Assembly (NCBI GenBank): GCA_021160885.1
Contig: JAGHBR010000314.1
Location: 1 to 21,639 of the forward strand
DNA length: 21,639 bases
Source: Caldisericaceae bacterium
GTDB lineage: Bacteria > Calditrichota > Calditrichia > Calditrichales > Calditrichaceae
Direction of reading: 5' to 3'
Made by a program: the position numbers and the translations under genes. Below, piece after piece: positions 7,271 through 16,172 of the stretch (position 1 is its first letter; every line of letters begins with the position of its first letter). The notes beneath the pieces were generated by a model, which was given only the letters and a program-made list of their open reading frames with translations, was not told the origin of the DNA and made no database searches.

Positions 7271-8102
7271 AATCTTCTAAAAATTCCACTTCTACTTTAT
7301 TTTTTATAATTCCTGCCTCGTAACCTTTTTCAAGCAACATTCGAACTGCTCTTCTTCCTACTTCACTATAATCTAACGTCCAGTGGTTTACGTACATTCC
7401 CACAAAGCGGTCAGCCAATTTGGGATCCATTTCGCCTGCAAATTGCAGCGCATATTCCAACGCTTCCTGACGGTGATCCAAAGAGTACTGAATGCTTTGA
7501 CGAATTAGTCGAGAAACCTTCTTCATGGTTTCCGTGCCCAAATCTTTTCGAATAACATTACCGCCTAAGGGCAAAGGTAAACCTGTTTCAGCAAACCACC
7601 ATTCTCCTAAATCAACGATTTTGTTCAAACCTTTTTCTGAATAGGTTAACTGGCCTTCGTGAATGATTAAACCTGCCTCAAATTTTTTGTCTAAAATAGC
7701 AGAAATAATCTGATCGAATGGTACAACCTGGTGCTGAACTTCGGGCAAATACAATTTTAAAGTCAGAAAAGCGGTCGTCATTTCGCCTGGTACGGCAATA
7801 ACCAGATTTTTTAATTCATCTCTGGTATAGTTTTTGAGGCTTACAATCATAGGCCCATATTTGTCGCCCATGGAACTTCCTGTTGGCAACAAAACATATT
7901 TATCGGCAACCTTAGGGTAGGCATGGATGGAAATAGCTGAAACTTCGTAAGCGCCTTGTAGCGCTTTTTCATTTAAGGTTTGAATATCCTTCAAAATGTG
8001 TTCAAATTCAAAACCGTTAGTGTCAATTTTTCCTTTAGCCAGTGCGTAGAACATAAAAGCATCGTCAGAATCGGGGCTGTGCGCAATGCGAATTTTTTGC
8101 AT
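7269..8102 (-). CDS. mqnD: 1,4-dihydroxy-6-naphthoate synthase (futalosine menaquinone pathway)
   Basis: The 277-residue protein carries the MqnD signature HSPDSDDAFMF near its start (residues 8-18) and the sequence IIHEGQLTY, in which His148 corresponds to the active-site His of characterised MqnD. It has the periplasmic-binding-protein-like fold expected of MqnA/MqnD, and its length is normal. MqnD converts cyclic dehypoxanthine futalosine to 1,4-dihydroxy-6-naphthoate in the cytoplasm, a late step in the alternative menaquinone route. The SPDSDDAFM motif separates it from the related MqnA. It has an AAAGG ribosome binding site, and an inverted repeat covers its start codon. It converges on the cytochrome operon, whose membrane oxidase would use menaquinol. 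The other mqn genes are not in the window. Confidence 0.93.
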   Translation of the reverse strand: MQKIRIAHSPDSDDAFMFYALAKGKIDTNGFEFEHILKDIQTLNEKALQGAYEVSAISIHAYPKVADKYVLLPTGSSMGDKYGPMIVSLKNYTRDELKNLVIAVPGEMTTAFLTLKLYLPEVQHQVVPFDQIISAILDKKFEAGLIIHEGQLTYSEKGLNKIVDLGEWWFAETGLPLPLGGNVIRKDLGTETMKKVSRLIRQSIQYSLDHRQEALEYALQFAGEMDPKLADRFVGMYVNHWTLDYSEVGRRAVRMLLEKGYEAGIIKNKVEVEFLED

Positions 8103-8135
8103 CTTTAACCTTTCATTTTCTTTAATTAAAGATGC
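8099..8135 (-). promoter_or_regulatory. Hairpin sequestering the mqnD start codon
   Basis: On the mqnD mRNA strand, a perfect 10-bp inverted repeat (GCATCTTTAA with TTAAAGATGC) flanks a 17-nt loop. The start AUG lies in the 3' arm and the AAAGG ribosome binding site sits at the end of the loop. Folding would limit ribosome access. The loop side also contains a shorter palindrome, TCTTTAATTAAAGA (8119-8132), which could instead be a protein-binding site. No ligand or regulator is evident. Confidence 0.4.
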
Positions 8136-8202
8136 TAAACTTACTTCTATAAGATAAGTAATTCAAATCTTTATTGGAAACCTTTGAAAAAATCATTAAG
8201 AA

Positions 8203-8248
8203 TGTCATTCCCGCGCAGGCCTGTCATTCCCCCGCAGGCAGGAATCCC
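8203..8248. repeat. REP-like palindromic repeat, two adjacent copies, first truncated
   Basis: The unit TGTCATTCCCGCGCAGGC (8203-8220) is followed at once by TGTCATTCCCCCGCAGGC (8222-8239), and the second copy continues into GGAATCCC to make an imperfect palindrome (ATTCC with GGAAT). Units built on CATTCCCGC...GCGGGAATCC are widespread dispersed repeats in many bacterial genomes. It is clearly richer in GC than the surrounding intergenic DNA. Confidence 0.6.
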
Positions 8249-8574
8249 TATGTTGACAGGTTTGGAGAATCCCCGATTTTTTCAACGGTTTATATTGAAT
8301 GGTCAAAATTTTTAGCCACTAAATACACCTAATGCTAAAGGAATTTTAAATTTTGAGTTTTGAATGTTAAATGGGCTACCAGGGTTAATCCCAGTTGCAG
8401 TTTACAAACCATCAATCTGTCAATTGCTGAGAATTTACTAATCATTTAATTTCAGATTATCATTTTCCCAGATCAAACTTCATTTTAGGGCTTTTTTGCC
8501 AAACAGCTCAAAGCGTTGTGCTACATTATAAATTTCTATCTTAATTGAAGTGGAAGGAAATAGGTTTTACTCAG

Positions 8575-8606
8575 CGCCAAAATTTTGCCACAATTTGGCG
8601 GGTTTT
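8575..8606 (+). other. Hairpin in the kinase upstream region
   Basis: CGCCAAA(A)TT pairs with AATTTGGCG (9 bp with one bulged A) around a TTGCCAC loop and is followed by GGTTTTCTTT. It resembles a weak terminator or leader structure about 70-100 nt before the kinase gene. Its function is unknown. Confidence 0.3.
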
Positions 8607-8672
8607 CTTTGCGTGTAGTAATTTAAGCACAATGTAGAAATACGCTAAATAAAAGGTAAAGGTGGCCGATAA

Positions 8673-11600
8673 ATGATAGGAGTGCAAAATAATTTTCAGG
8701 TTAATCCAATGAAAAAATTATTGGCCATTTTTTTTATTTATTTTTTTACAAATTTTTCTTTTGCTGAAAATTGGGCTGTACAATATTACAACTATGAAGA
8801 CGGATTGCCTTCAGATTTAATTAAGCAGGTGGTTCAGGATGAAATCGGATTTATCTGGATTGCAACCGATGGCGGGTTGGCGCGCTTTGACGGTGTTCGT
8901 TTCAAGATTTTGGCAGACGAATTACCCAGTAACTATGTAAAGCATATTTTACCAATTTCTGATAAAGAAATATTTGTTTGTACCGATTTTGGAATTGTAC
9001 GCATCATCCAGGAATCAAATCTTGCAAAACCAGAGATTTTTTTAAAAGGAAATCATATCATCACAGATAGCGCCGTTTTCTATCCGAAAACCATTTATCA
9101 AGATCAAAACCAAACTATTTGGATTGCTGAACCTTATTCAATTGTTCGATTGATTTCTGGCAACACTTTCAAACGACACATTTTCCCTGATATTACTGAA
9201 TCGGGTAGTTACCTGAAATCTTTTTTCTTTTGGGAAAATGCAACTCATGATTTGTTTGTTTTTTCTCAAACCGGGTATGCCTATTTTTACGATAAAAAAT
9301 CGGACACATTTAAACCTGTTGTAATCAAAGGACGTCCCAGGTGCTGGGCGATTAACACACTGTTAAAAGTGGATGACCAAAAGGCTTTACTGGGTACATC
9401 TGACGGTGTTTACGAGGTTATGGTCTGTCAGTCCAGGCAAATATCTTTAAGAAAACTTTTTGCTTTAAATCGGGTGCAAAGCCTGGCTGTTAGTGACCAG
9501 GGTACACTTTGGGTGGGAAGCGCCGGGCAGGGACTTTTTTATGCCCGAAACTGGCAAAAAACAAGCAGACTAAAGCATTTGGATATTCTAAAATTAAAGG
9601 TGATTAATGATATTTATTTGAGTAAAGACCAGCAGCTCTGGGTATCTAGTGATAATGGAGTGGCTTTAATTTACAAACCTACGTTTGCACAAATTTTAAG
9701 TTTTTCCAATTATTCAGTTCAAAATTTAACAGGTGAAAAAAATGGAGAATTAACTGTTACTGACGGACAAAAAGTGTTTAAGATTGATTTGAATAATAAA
9801 CCACCTGTGATTGAAAAGCTGTGGTATAATCCGGGCAGCATTATTGCTTCTCTGGAAATGATTGGCAAGACTATTGTTACTGGTCATTTGAATGGTGAAT
9901 TAACGTTTATTTACAATAATAAATCGATTAGAAAATTTCGCTTAAAAAATGATAATACAATTTTTTCTATAACAGAAGACAAAAACCATAATTTATGGTT
10001 AACACAGGGAGATTACCAGGCAGTCACCAAAATAAGCCCGGATTTAAGTGTCAGGACTTATACAGCACAACAAGGAATTTTGAGTAGGCCGTTGGTGGTA
10101 AAAGCACTTAATAATAAACTATGGGTAGGCGCAGTTGGAGATTCCAGCTATCTGTTTGAGTACCAGTTCGATCAGGACGCTTTTAAGAATGTAAGCGTTC
10201 CTTTAAATACCAACGCATCCAAAAGTGTTGAAATTAATGATTTGGCCTACTCTACAATTGATTCTGCTCTTTACCTGGCTTCCAATATTGGGGTCATTAA
10301 ACTTAAAAACAGGAAAGCAAAATTAATCAAATTGGATAGGAACAGGATTGCGCGTTCGCTAGCTGTTGATCATCAGGGAAAATTGTGGATTGGAACCGAA
10401 CATGGCGCTTATTGTCTGATTGACAGTCTGCAAATTTATTTTGATGATTTGGCTGGTTTTAAAAATCAAACATTTGCCTTCAGGTCAGCAACGGTGACCA
10501 AAGATGGCCTGATTTATTTCGGAACTTATGATGGAATCTACAAACAACAGGTAACGCCTTTTAACTTACAGTTTACCTCTCCACCCAGAATAGTAAATAT
10601 TGTTTTAAATGAAACCCAAAGCATCACTCCTCAGCAGTTAAGCAGTGGGCTTGAATTTAAATCTACGTTAAGAATACTGGCTTCGGCTTTGATGTATCCG
10701 GCACATCGTATCGTTTATCAATGGCGACTATTGGGGGCAAATGACAGCTGGTCGCCCAAAACGACAACCCCGGAATTTATTATCAGTAATTTACCGGCAG
10801 GAGAGTACAAATTACAGATCAGAGCCAGGCAAATTGGTTACGCCTGGAGCCCGTTGTTAACGGTTAAGGTTAAGGTCAATTATCCCTGGTATCTTTCCAA
10901 GTGGTTCTGGATTTTAATTATTTCCATTTTTATCTTGCTTGTTTTGATTTCAACACAATTATTTTATGAGAGAAAGACCAGAAAACAAATCGCTTCTGAT
11001 CTTGAAGCAAGTGAATTTAAATTAAGCTCCATTGTCAATAATACTCCGGTTGTTTTATTTATGCTGGATCAGACCGGCCATATTACCTTTGCCCAAGGCA
11101 GCGGCCTGCGTGAATTAGAAAACGAATTTAAACCACTAAAAGGCTTGAACCTGTGCAATATTGGAGAAAAAATAGGAATTGAAGAAGATTGTAAAAGAGC
11201 GTTGGCCGGGGAATCGTTTGAAAGCGTTCGAAAATTAGGAAATAAGTTCTACCGGTTCTGGTTTTCTCCCATGCAAGACCAAAAAGGAAATATTACAGGG
11301 GCTTTGGGGATTGCCATAGATATTACAGAATTGAAGGAGACTGAAACACGATTACGTCGAGCAATTATTCAGGCCGAAGCATCTAATAAAGCAAAGTCTG
11401 AATTTATTGCCAATATGAGCCATGAAATTCGTACGCCTTTAAATGCTATTATTGGTTTAAGCGATTTAATGGATCAGGATAATTTAACCGATACACAAAA
11501 AGAATTTTTACAAACTGTACGCTTTTCGGCTCGGGAATTGTTGAAAATTATTAATCAAATTCTGGATTTTAGCAAAATTGAATCGGGTAAGCTGGAACTG

Positions 11601-12581
11601 GAGTTCATCCCATTTGATTTAAAACGACTGGTGCAAAATATTTCCAATGCATTTACTATTATGGCTCAACAAAAAGGGCTGGATTTTAAGGTGCATTGGG
11701 ATGAAAAGAATCCTCAATACGTAGTGGGAGATCCTACCAGACTAGGACAGGTTTTAATCAATTTGTTGGGTAATGCTATTAAATTTACGGAAAAAGGAGA
11801 GGTAAGTTTAAACGTCAAAAAACAGAATGAAACGGACGATGATGTCGATCTTATTTTTGTCGTTCAGGATACGGGCATTGGCATTCCGAAGGATAAGATG
11901 GACAAAATTTATGGGTCCTTTGAACAGGTCGATTCTTCATTGACGCGAAAATATGGGGGAACCGGCCTGGGGTTGACCATCACCTCGCGGCTTATTGAAA
12001 TGATGGGCAGTAAAATTCAGGTCGAAAGCCAGCAAAATGAGGGCACCAAGTTTCAATTTGAATTGACTTTCCCCAAGGTTAAAGACCAGAAAATTGAAGA
12101 GCTGCCGGATTTTTCAATTTTCCTGACTCATGAAAAACCCAAAGTAGCCGCTGACTTTATGAAAGAAGAGACGGTTGCAACGGTAAATGATGGTAATAAA
12201 TCCGATGAAGTTCATATTTTACTGGTTGAAGATAATGTGATTAATCAGCGCGTGGCCAAGCGAATGGTCGAAAATATGGGCTACAAGGCGGACATTGCCA
12301 ATAATGGCAAAGAAGCGCTGGAAAAGTTAGAGCAAAAGAAATATGATTTAATTTTAATGGACGTTCAAATGCCGGTTATGGATGGCTTACGCGCCGCCCA
12401 GAAAATTCGCGTTAAAGAAATTAATTCCAATGAACATGTGCCTATCATTGCCATGACAGCGCATGCTCAAAAGGAAGACCGGGATCGGTGCCTGGAAGCT
12501 GGCATGGACGATTATCTTTCGAAACCAATCAATATGAAAATTTTAGAAAAAAAATTAAAGCAATATTTGAAAGACCGATAA
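8673..12581 (+). CDS. Hybrid histidine kinase with beta-propeller sensor, PAS and receiver domains
   Basis: The 1302-residue protein has a signal peptide (core near LLAIFFIYFF). Many two-component-regulator propeller repeats follow (for example GFIWIATDGGLARFDGVRF, residues 60-80), then a Y_Y_Y-type domain (about 665-740). After these come one membrane helix (744-766), a PAS domain (about 785-890), a HisKA domain with SHEIRTPL (His917), a HATPase domain with GTGLGL, and a C-terminal receiver (about 1180-1300, phospho-acceptor Asp1230, LMDVQMP). The propeller senses a periplasmic ligand, often a glycan breakdown product in Bacteroidota relatives. Unlike the classical one-piece form, it has no C-terminal AraC DNA-binding domain, so the signal must pass to an Hpt or separate regulator. 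The start is uncertain: AGGTGG supports 8673, but an ATG at 8709 would give a more standard signal peptide. The acyl-CoA-synthetase-like gene starts 33 nt downstream. Confidence 0.9.
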   Translation: MIGVQNNFQVNPMKKLLAIFFIYFFTNFSFAENWAVQYYNYEDGLPSDLIKQVVQDEIGFIWIATDGGLARFDGVRFKILADELPSNYVKHILPISDKEIFVCTDFGIVRIIQESNLAKPEIFLKGNHIITDSAVFYPKTIYQDQNQTIWIAEPYSIVRLISGNTFKRHIFPDITESGSYLKSFFFWENATHDLFVFSQTGYAYFYDKKSDTFKPVVIKGRPRCWAINTLLKVDDQKALLGTSDGVYEVMVCQSRQISLRKLFALNRVQSLAVSDQGTLWVGSAGQGLFYARNWQKTSRLKHLDILKLKVINDIYLSKDQQLWVSSDNGVALIYKPTFAQILSFSNYSVQNLTGEKNGELTVTDGQKVFKIDLNNKPPVIEKLWYNPGSIIASLEMIGKTIVTGHLNGELTFIYNNKSIRKFRLKNDNTIFSITEDKNHNLWLTQGDYQAVTKISPDLSVRTYTAQQGILSRPLVVKALNNKLWVGAVGDSSYLFEYQFDQDAFKNVSVPLNTNASKSVEINDLAYSTIDSALYLASNIGVIKLKNRKAKLIKLDRNRIARSLAVDHQGKLWIGTEHGAYCLIDSLQIYFDDLAGFKNQTFAFRSATVTKDGLIYFGTYDGIYKQQVTPFNLQFTSPPRIVNIVLNETQSITPQQLSSGLEFKSTLRILASALMYPAHRIVYQWRLLGANDSWSPKTTTPEFIISNLPAGEYKLQIRARQIGYAWSPLLTVKVKVNYPWYLSKWFWILIISIFILLVLISTQLFYERKTRKQIASDLEASEFKLSSIVNNTPVVLFMLDQTGHITFAQGSGLRELENEFKPLKGLNLCNIGEKIGIEEDCKRALAGESFESVRKLGNKFYRFWFSPMQDQKGNITGALGIAIDITELKETETRLRRAIIQAEASNKAKSEFIANMSHEIRTPLNAIIGLSDLMDQDNLTDTQKEFLQTVRFSARELLKIINQILDFSKIESGKLELEFIPFDLKRLVQNISNAFTIMAQQKGLDFKVHWDEKNPQYVVGDPTRLGQVLINLLGNAIKFTEKGEVSLNVKKQNETDDDVDLIFVVQDTGIGIPKDKMDKIYGSFEQVDSSLTRKYGGTGLGLTITSRLIEMMGSKIQVESQQNEGTKFQFELTFPKVKDQKIEELPDFSIFLTHEKPKVAADFMKEETVATVNDGNKSDEVHILLVEDNVINQRVAKRMVENMGYKADIANNGKEALEKLEQKKYDLILMDVQMPVMDGLRAAQKIRVKEINSNEHVPIIAMTAHAQKEDRDRCLEAGMDDYLSKPINMKILEKKLKQYLKDR

Positions 12582-12614
12582 TAACTATTTTAAAAATTTA
12601 CAAAGGACAGGAAA

Positions 12615-14165
12615 ATGGCTTACACAAAATTTGTTCATTCCTTTTTAGAAGATAGCGCAGACCGCTTCCCTGAGAAAGAGGCCTTTTTCGCCAACAATCA
12701 ATGGGTTACTTTTGAATACATTGAAAAACAGGCCAACCAGTTGGCTCACTTTTTTATTGATTTGGGCATTCGAAAAGGAGACCGGGTTGGATTTTACATC
12801 GAAAATTCAGTCGAATATGTTATTACCTACTACGCCATTCTGAAAATTGGAGCCATTACCGTAGCACTCAACACAGAAGCCACGGCTAAAAATATTGATT
12901 ACATTTTGCAGGATTGTGGAGTACAAAATTTGGTAATTGGGCAAAAGTTTTACAAACGCCTGGAATCACTGATTGACAAAGAGTATCTAATTCACTTTCT
13001 GATCTGGAATGATGGAAAACTAAAGGGAACAAAAGACGATCCTAAAATTAAATTTTTACCGGAAATCTTTCGCTCGTTTCCACAGCGCCGACCAGATAAA
13101 AAAATCATCGATTTAGATGTGGCATCGATTGTTTACACTTCGGGGAGCACCGGTCAGCCGCGGGGCGCCACGTTAACGCACCTGAACATTGTTACCAATA
13201 CGCGCTCCATTGTAGATTATCTGAAGTTAACCTCAGAAGACCGCGTGATGGTTGTTTTGCCTTTTTACTACATTTATGGAAAATCTTTATTAAACACACA
13301 CTTTTTTGTTGGCGGTTCAGTTGTTGTTGACAATCGCTTTTTGTTCCCAAATGTGGTGCTAAAAACCATGCAAGAACAAAAGGTTACCGGATTTTCCGGC
13401 GTTCCTTCAACATTTAGCATTCTTTTGCACCGCTCCAATGTGCGTAAGATGAAGTTTGATTCTTTGCGGTATGTTACTCAGGCCGGTGGCGCCATGGCGC
13501 CAGCCGTGCAAAAAGAGGTAGCCCAGGTTTTTGCCCCGGCAAAGCTTTTCATCATGTACGGCGCTACAGAAGCTTCGGCACGGCTTTCTTATTTAGATCC
13601 TGAAGATTTGCCGCGTAAATGGGGCTCCATCGGCAAAGGCATTCCTAATGTAGATTTGTTTATTGCTGATGCTCAGGGAAATCGCTTGCCGCCGGGTACA
13701 CAAGGTGAAATTGTGGCGCGTGGCGCCAACATTATGATGGGCTACTGGAATCATCCTGAAGAAACACGGAAGGTGTTAAAACATGGTTTGTATTACACCG
13801 GGGATATTGGTGTAATGGATGAAGAAGGCTTTCTTTATGTGGTGGGCCGTAGCAAAGATATGATTAAAATTGGTGGCAACCGGGCCAGCGCCAAAGAGAT
13901 TGAGGATGCTTTGTACGAGCATCCTCAGGTGGCTGATGCGGCCGTGGTTGGTGTTCCTGACGAAACCTTAGGCGAAGCGCCAAAAGCTTTTGTTGTTTTA
14001 AAAGGCCACAACTTGCCAGACATGGAACAGGAATTGCGCAATTTTTTAGCCGAACGGCTGGCCAGCTACAAAATCCCGAAGTATTTTGAGTTCCGAGAAA
14101 GTTTGCCCAAGAACAAATCCGGTAAAATACAGAAATTGAAGTTGGTGGAGGAGGAGAAGAAGTAA
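12615..14165 (+). CDS. AMP-forming acyl-CoA synthetase or acyl ligase (ANL superfamily)
   Basis: The 516-residue protein has all main motifs of class I adenylate-forming enzymes. These are the phosphate-binding loop YTSGSTGQPRGATLTH (about 174-189), the MYGATEAS motif, the hinge and ribose-binding region YTGDIGVMDEEGFLYVVGRSKD, the GGNRASAKEIE segment, and the C-terminal catalytic lysine in KSGKIQ (about Lys504). Such enzymes activate a carboxylic acid as acyl-AMP and transfer it to CoA or a carrier protein. The substrate cannot be read from the sequence; a medium- or long-chain fatty acid is the usual guess. No membrane anchor is seen. It lies 33 nt after the hybrid kinase gene on the same strand with an AAAGGACAGG ribosome binding site, so it may be co-transcribed with the kinase. 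Confidence 0.85.
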   Translation: MAYTKFVHSFLEDSADRFPEKEAFFANNQWVTFEYIEKQANQLAHFFIDLGIRKGDRVGFYIENSVEYVITYYAILKIGAITVALNTEATAKNIDYILQDCGVQNLVIGQKFYKRLESLIDKEYLIHFLIWNDGKLKGTKDDPKIKFLPEIFRSFPQRRPDKKIIDLDVASIVYTSGSTGQPRGATLTHLNIVTNTRSIVDYLKLTSEDRVMVVLPFYYIYGKSLLNTHFFVGGSVVVDNRFLFPNVVLKTMQEQKVTGFSGVPSTFSILLHRSNVRKMKFDSLRYVTQAGGAMAPAVQKEVAQVFAPAKLFIMYGATEASARLSYLDPEDLPRKWGSIGKGIPNVDLFIADAQGNRLPPGTQGEIVARGANIMMGYWNHPEETRKVLKHGLYYTGDIGVMDEEGFLYVVGRSKDMIKIGGNRASAKEIEDALYEHPQVADAAVVGVPDETLGEAPKAFVVLKGHNLPDMEQELRNFLAERLASYKIPKYFEFRESLPKNKSGKIQKLKLVEEEKK

Positions 14166-14218
14166 TAACCAGACATTTGTTAGTTTTTTTTCATGATTTT
14201 TTGGTAAAAACAGCAAAC

Positions 14219-15151
14219 TTAGGTAGCCTGAATTTCTTTTAGATATTCCATTATCCCTTTAATACTGTTTTTGCTGAAATGATGTTCACGTTCCTGAATG
14301 TCTGGCGCTAATTGAGAAAAGGCTTGAATGGCCGGATCTTTCTGTAAAAGGAGATCTAAAATTTTATCTTCATCAGTAATGCCATTTTTTAATTGTTGTT
14401 CGATGATGTCCATCCATATTTCTAATTGATTTAATGCTTGCTTAAAAACCAGTTGCGGATCATTGCGGTAGCCATAGTGGCCAAAACAGAGGTGTCGACA
14501 GTTTAAAGCAGCCGCTTTTAAAAGGGAATCTTTGTAAATTTCGTATTTAAAAACCGGTGGTGTGGCAATACGCAGGTAAGAGCCATTCACTACCGGCACA
14601 TTAACGCCTGCAACTTCGCCCATGAACAGCAGGTCGTCGATTTTGTAAACAAGATGGTGTGCTGCGTGTCCAGGGGTTTCAATAGCTTCGATGGTTAAAT
14701 TTTGCAATTGAATGGTGTTGTTAAAAGCAAGATTGGTCTGCGGTACGGGAGTCACCGGACCGTAGGCTTCGGCCAAATTACCTAATACCTGCAAAGAGCT
14801 GGCCCAGAGCTTTTCCGGATTGACCATGTGTTTAATTGCTTTGGGATGACAAATAACTCTGGTCTCAGGGGACTTTTTTAAAAGCAGCCCGCTGCCTCCT
14901 GCGTGATCAAGATGAATATGCGTTAACAAAATCAGATCGATTCGTTGCACACCGTGTTTTTTTAGCGCTGAGCATAAATGTAAAATGGTTGAGCTAGGAC
15001 CTGGATCGACCAGGATATTCAGGCCGTTTTTTTGCAACAGCAAGGCGCTGATAAAGCCTTTAAATCCTTTTATGGATTGATCTAAATTAATTAAGTAAAG
15101 TCCGTCTAAAATTTTTTTCATCCCTGCCTTTGCCCTTGCTTTGTTTAACAT
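14219..15151 (-). CDS. Metallo-beta-lactamase-fold hydrolase
   Basis: The protein has the zinc-binding signature THIHLDHAGG, the later histidine in TPGHAAHH and a terminal CFGHYGY histidine, so it is a dinuclear-metal MBL-fold hydrolase of the glyoxalase II-like class. Where most members have a bridging Asp (GD), this one has Glu in LLFMGEVAG. The C-terminal 90 residues are helical. The substrate is unknown; thioesters or lactones are typical for the class. The longest frame (310 residues) starts at 15151 without a ribosome binding site. An internal ATG at 15121, preceded by AAAGGCAGGG, gives 300 residues and is the better start. It lies 27 nt after the EamA transporter gene and is probably co-transcribed with it. 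Confidence 0.82.
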   Translation of the reverse strand: MLNKARAKAGMKKILDGLYLINLDQSIKGFKGFISALLLQKNGLNILVDPGPSSTILHLCSALKKHGVQRIDLILLTHIHLDHAGGSGLLLKKSPETRVICHPKAIKHMVNPEKLWASSLQVLGNLAEAYGPVTPVPQTNLAFNNTIQLQNLTIEAIETPGHAAHHLVYKIDDLLFMGEVAGVNVPVVNGSYLRIATPPVFKYEIYKDSLLKAAALNCRHLCFGHYGYRNDPQLVFKQALNQLEIWMDIIEQQLKNGITDEDKILDLLLQKDPAIQAFSQLAPDIQEREHHFSKNSIKGIMEYLKEIQAT

Positions 15152-15178
15152 GAGAACGGTTTAAACAGACGAATTATT

Positions 15179-16051
15179 TCAGTGTAAGTTTACTGATTTG
15201 AATTTATGGTAAGGGAATTCAGCATTGATCATGCCCAGCACAATAAAAAGGCCGCCAATCCAGCCCTGAAACGAAAGTGTTTCACCGGCCACTAAATAGG
15301 CAAACAGAGCTGCAAAAACAGGCTCCATGGAAAAAATAACAGCCGTTCGCGCAACGGTTGTAAAGCGCTGCATTGATGTTTGCATCAAAAAGGTGAACAC
15401 AGTACCAAACAGGGCTAAATAGAGCAGAATCAGCAAATTTTTGGTGGAAGGTATGGGCAAAGCATTCATTTGCGGAAGAAAAACCAAAAATGAAAAAAAG
15501 GCGATGACCACTAATTGCACTGAGGTCAGCAAATAAACATTATTTATTCTTGAATATTTTCCGGTAAAAATAATATGAAAGGCAAAAATGATGGCGCAGA
15601 TGAGAACTTTTAAATCTCCATGATTCCACTTAAATGGATTAGCCCCGGAAAGCAGTAACAGACCAGCAACGGCCATTAAAGCGCTGCTCCAAACCTGTAG
15701 AGAAGTCTTTTCTTTAAAAAATAAAAAACCAAACACAGGCACCAGAACCACTGATAAACCTGTAATAAAACCAGCATTCGAGGCCGATGTTTGCTGGATG
15801 CCCCACATTTGAAAAAAGTATGAAGTATAAAGCAGAACACCTAAAATCAATCCGTGAATCATTACCTGCCGCGAAAATTCCCGGCGATATTTGAAAGCAA
15901 TCATTACCATGAACAGAGCAGCCAGACTCAGGCGGTAAAACATATAGGTTGCCAGTGAAATCTCAGCCAGAAGCAGCTTTGAAGCAATAAACGTGGTTCC
16001 CCAAAAAACAGTCACCGAAAGCAGTCCAAGGTCTGCCTTAAAACGTGTCAT
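15179..16051 (-). CDS. EamA/DMT-family transporter
   Basis: The 290-residue protein is almost entirely hydrophobic, with about ten membrane helices arranged as two repeats of the EamA domain, each near 140 residues. The first helix contains the family pattern VFWGTTFIASK, and the second repeat contains LFGTVFTFLMQ and MEPVFAALFAYLVAGE, typical of this family. Drug/metabolite transporters of this kind usually export amino acids, nucleotides or other small metabolites across the inner membrane; the substrate cannot be inferred here. The ATG at 16051 has AAAGGGAA upstream. It is the first gene of a two-gene reverse-strand unit with the MBL-fold hydrolase, and it is divergent from the YciO/TsaC-like gene with 121 nt between them. 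Confidence 0.9.
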   Translation of the reverse strand: MTRFKADLGLLSVTVFWGTTFIASKLLLAEISLATYMFYRLSLAALFMVMIAFKYRREFSRQVMIHGLILGVLLYTSYFFQMWGIQQTSASNAGFITGLSVVLVPVFGFLFFKEKTSLQVWSSALMAVAGLLLLSGANPFKWNHGDLKVLICAIIFAFHIIFTGKYSRINNVYLLTSVQLVVIAFFSFLVFLPQMNALPIPSTKNLLILLYLALFGTVFTFLMQTSMQRFTTVARTAVIFSMEPVFAALFAYLVAGETLSFQGWIGGLFIVLGMINAEFPYHKFKSVNLH

Positions 16052-16172
16052 TTAATGATTCCCTTTCGAAAATTGTTGCAAAATTTAAAGGATTCGTTAT
16101 TTTACGGCAAATTGAAATTCCAATTAAAGAGATAATTTCGTAAATTAATTTTTGATTTTATGAGGATACAAA

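Larger units (their letters stand above)
8103..8672. other. 570-nt intergenic region between divergent genes
   Basis: The region lies between mqnD (reverse) and the hybrid kinase (forward). It holds the mqnD leader hairpin, a REP-like repeat at 8203-8248 and a hairpin at 8575-8600. No open frame with convincing coding character, tRNA or other RNA gene was seen. It is AT-rich, and I could not pick a reliable promoter for either gene. Confidence 0.6.

Noticed and set aside
14166..14218. Terminator between the acyl-CoA-synthetase-like and MBL-fold genes
   Set aside because: T-runs are present but I could find no stable stem.
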